Below are positions 21,139 to 22,126 of a stretch of 22,126 nucleotides of DNA, piece after piece. A program made the position numbers and the translations under genes. How positions within the stretch are numbered: the first letter of the stretch is position 1; the number at the start of each line of letters is the position of its first letter. Below the pieces are notes generated by a model. It did not search any database, had not been told where the DNA came from, and was given only the letters and a program-made list of their open reading frames with translations. This DNA is from Chloroflexota bacterium (lineage in GTDB: Bacteria; Chloroflexota; Dehalococcoidia; Dehalococcoidales; RBG-16-60-22): contig JACPQH010000053.1 of NCBI GenBank assembly GCA_016190585.1, positions 1-22,126 of the forward strand, read 5' to 3'.

Positions 21139-21139
21139 T
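21134..21139 (+). promoter_or_regulatory. -10 element for the ileS T-box transcript
   Basis: TATAAT at 21134-21139 overlaps the jag stop codon. No convincing -35 is seen. Transcription would start near 21146, giving a leader of about 385 bases that begins just before the T-box stem I. Confidence 0.45.
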
Positions 21140-21145
21140 ATCGGC

Positions 21146-21515
21146 GCATATAGAAAGGCCTTGACGGAGAAGAGTAGGGAGCGTTAGGCGGCGGACAGCG
21201 AGTCCGGTACGGTGCGAGCGGACACGCCGCTCTCCTGAAAATCCCTCCCGAGCCGCCGGCCGAAAGGTCAACCCGAGTAGAGCCGGTCCGGCATCGTCCC
21301 CCGTTACCGGGACGGGGCATTAACGTGCCTTGAAGAGAGTGAGACTGCCAACACTCGTTGCGGGACCTAAGGCTTCCGCCATAAACGAAGCCTGTAGGAG
21401 ATTGCCGCGGGCTTCGCCCGCGTAACGACGCCGACCGTATTGACAGTCTCGAAGCAGGGTGGTAACGCGGGAATTTAAAAGTCTCGTCCCTCGGGGGCGG
21501 GACTTTAGCTTTTTA
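21146..21515 (+). promoter_or_regulatory. T-box riboswitch leader, isoleucine specifier (AUC)
   Basis: The leader senses uncharged tRNA-Ile and controls ileS. Stem I: GGGAG (21177-21181) pairs with CTCCC (21245-21249); GCGGCG pairs with CGCCGC; the distal part has the AG bulge and GGTGCGAG loop. The specifier loop holds GAAAATC, with AUC at 21241-21243. Then come stems such as CGTCCC/GGGACG, extra hairpins (AGGCTT...GAAGCCT; GCGGGC-TTC-GCCCGC), and the T-box AGGGTGGTAACGCGG at 21456-21470, whose loop would bind the tRNA acceptor end. A strong terminator follows. The leader is rather long for its class. Confidence 0.93.
21479..21513 (+). terminator. Conditional terminator of the T-box leader
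   Basis: AAGTCTCGTCCC (21479-21490) pairs fully, with two G-U pairs, with GGGGCGGGACTT (21494-21505) around a TCG loop. A short T-rich run follows (TAGCTTTTTA). The 5' arm overlaps the stretch downstream of the T-box that would instead form the antiterminator. Confidence 0.9.
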
Positions 21516-21529
21516 CAGGGGGGAGAAAC

Positions 21530-22126
21530 ATGTTCAATCCGGTAACCAGCCGGGTCAATTTCCCGGAGAACGAGAAGAGGATACTCCAGTGGTGGCGGGA
21601 GCGGCGCGTCTTCGAGAGGAGCGTCGAGAACCGCAAGGGCGGGCCCCGCTTTACCCTGTATGAAGGCCCGCCGACGGCCAACGGCAACCCCGGCATCCAC
21701 CACGTCCTGGCGCGCGTCTTCAAGGACATCATCCCGCGCTACAAGGCGATGAAGGGCTGCTACGTCCCCCGTTTCGCCGGGTGGGACACGCACGGCCTGC
21801 CGGTGGAGCTGGAGGTCGAGAAAGAGCTGGGGCTGTCGTCCAAGTCCCAGATCGAGCAGTACGGCATCGCCCGGTTCAACGCCCGCTGCCGCGAGAGCGT
21901 GTTCCGCTATCTGAAAGAGTGGAACGCCATGACGGAGCGCATCGCCTTCTGGATCGACCTGGAACACCCCTACATCACCATGGACAACAGCTACATCGAG
22001 TCGGTCTGGTGGTCCCTCAAGCAGATGTGGGACCGCGGGCTTATCTACCAGGGCTACCGGGTGACGCCCCACTGCCCCCGCTGCGGCACCTCGCTCAGCT
22101 CCCACGAGGTCGCCCTTGGCTACAAG
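21530..22126 (+). CDS. ileS: Isoleucyl-tRNA synthetase, N-terminal part (runs off the window)
   Basis: The first 199 residues of a class I aminoacyl-tRNA synthetase that charges tRNA-Ile; the reading frame is open to the last base. It begins [20 protein letters not shown], then [60 protein letters not shown] and ends [20 protein letters not shown]. The class I signature is G55-I-H-H58 rather than HxGH, so the first and third positions are swapped. That is the form known from some IleRS2 enzymes. GGGGGGAG about five bases before the ATG is a strong ribosome site. The gene is controlled by the T-box leader upstream. Editing and anticodon domains lie outside the window. Confidence 0.95.
   Translation, partial: MFNPVTSRVNFPENEKRILQWWRERRVFERSVENRKGGPRFTLYEGPPTANGNPGIHHVLARVFKDIIPRYKAMKGCYVPRFAGWDTHGLPVELEVEKELGLSSKSQIEQYGIARFNARCRESVFRYLKEWNAMTERIAFWIDLEHPYITMDNSYIESVWWSLKQMWDRGLIYQGYRVTPHCPRCGTSLSSHEVALGYK

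Overview
The window looks like chromosomal DNA of a GC-rich member of the Dehalococcoidia (Chloroflexota) or a close relative. This rests on gene order and protein character: a short mraZ-rsmH-ftsA-ftsZ cluster with no peptidoglycan genes between its members, an rpsF-ssb-rpsR-rpmH-rnpA-yidD-(lipoprotein)-yidC-jag run, and TTG or GTG start codons with clear Shine-Dalgarno sequences. The taxonomic call is an inference; no 16S rRNA is present.

Layout. 1-3978 holds housekeeping and accessory singletons: proC, an ABM-like monooxygenase-fold protein, a VOC-fold protein, a cupin, and a DHA2-type drug exporter preceded by a 66-residue small protein. 4258-4845 is a two-helix pore-domain membrane protein whose K+ channel filter is replaced. 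4954-6858 is an AT-rich island bounded by imperfect inverted repeats that I interpret as an insertion sequence. It carries an IS240-type DDE transposase, an overlapping upstream two-TM/coiled-coil protein, and an inward-facing 70-residue two-TM protein. 6905-10771 is a regulator plus MacA/MacB-like tripartite exporter operon, with a palindromic operator candidate at its promoter. It ends at a bidirectional terminator (10793-10847).

The minus-strand block 16251-10866 runs mraZ, rsmH, ftsA, ftsZ, rsmD, coaD and a 2[4Fe-4S] ferredoxin. mraZ has a strong sigma70-type promoter followed by 10-bp-phased MraZ boxes, and rsmD has its own promoter so close to the start codon that the mRNA would be leaderless. 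A tRNA-Asp(GTC) is encoded on the minus strand at 16614-16690.

The plus-strand block from 16770 couples translation genes (S6, SSB, S18, L34), RNase P protein and the membrane-insertion genes yidD and yidC, with a beta-propeller lipoprotein between them, and then the KH/R3H RNA-binding protein Jag/KhpB. It is followed by a full T-box leader with an AUC (Ile) specifier and the 5' part of ileS. The encoded IleRS has a GxHH instead of HxGH signature, the swap known from mupirocin-hyper-resistant IleRS2 enzymes.

The most notable items are the IleRS GxHH motif under a T-box, the IS-like island with two small membrane-protein passengers and a ribosome-site-masking hairpin, the pore protein with a degenerate filter, the MraZ operator, the likely leaderless mRNAs, and the stripped-down division cluster.
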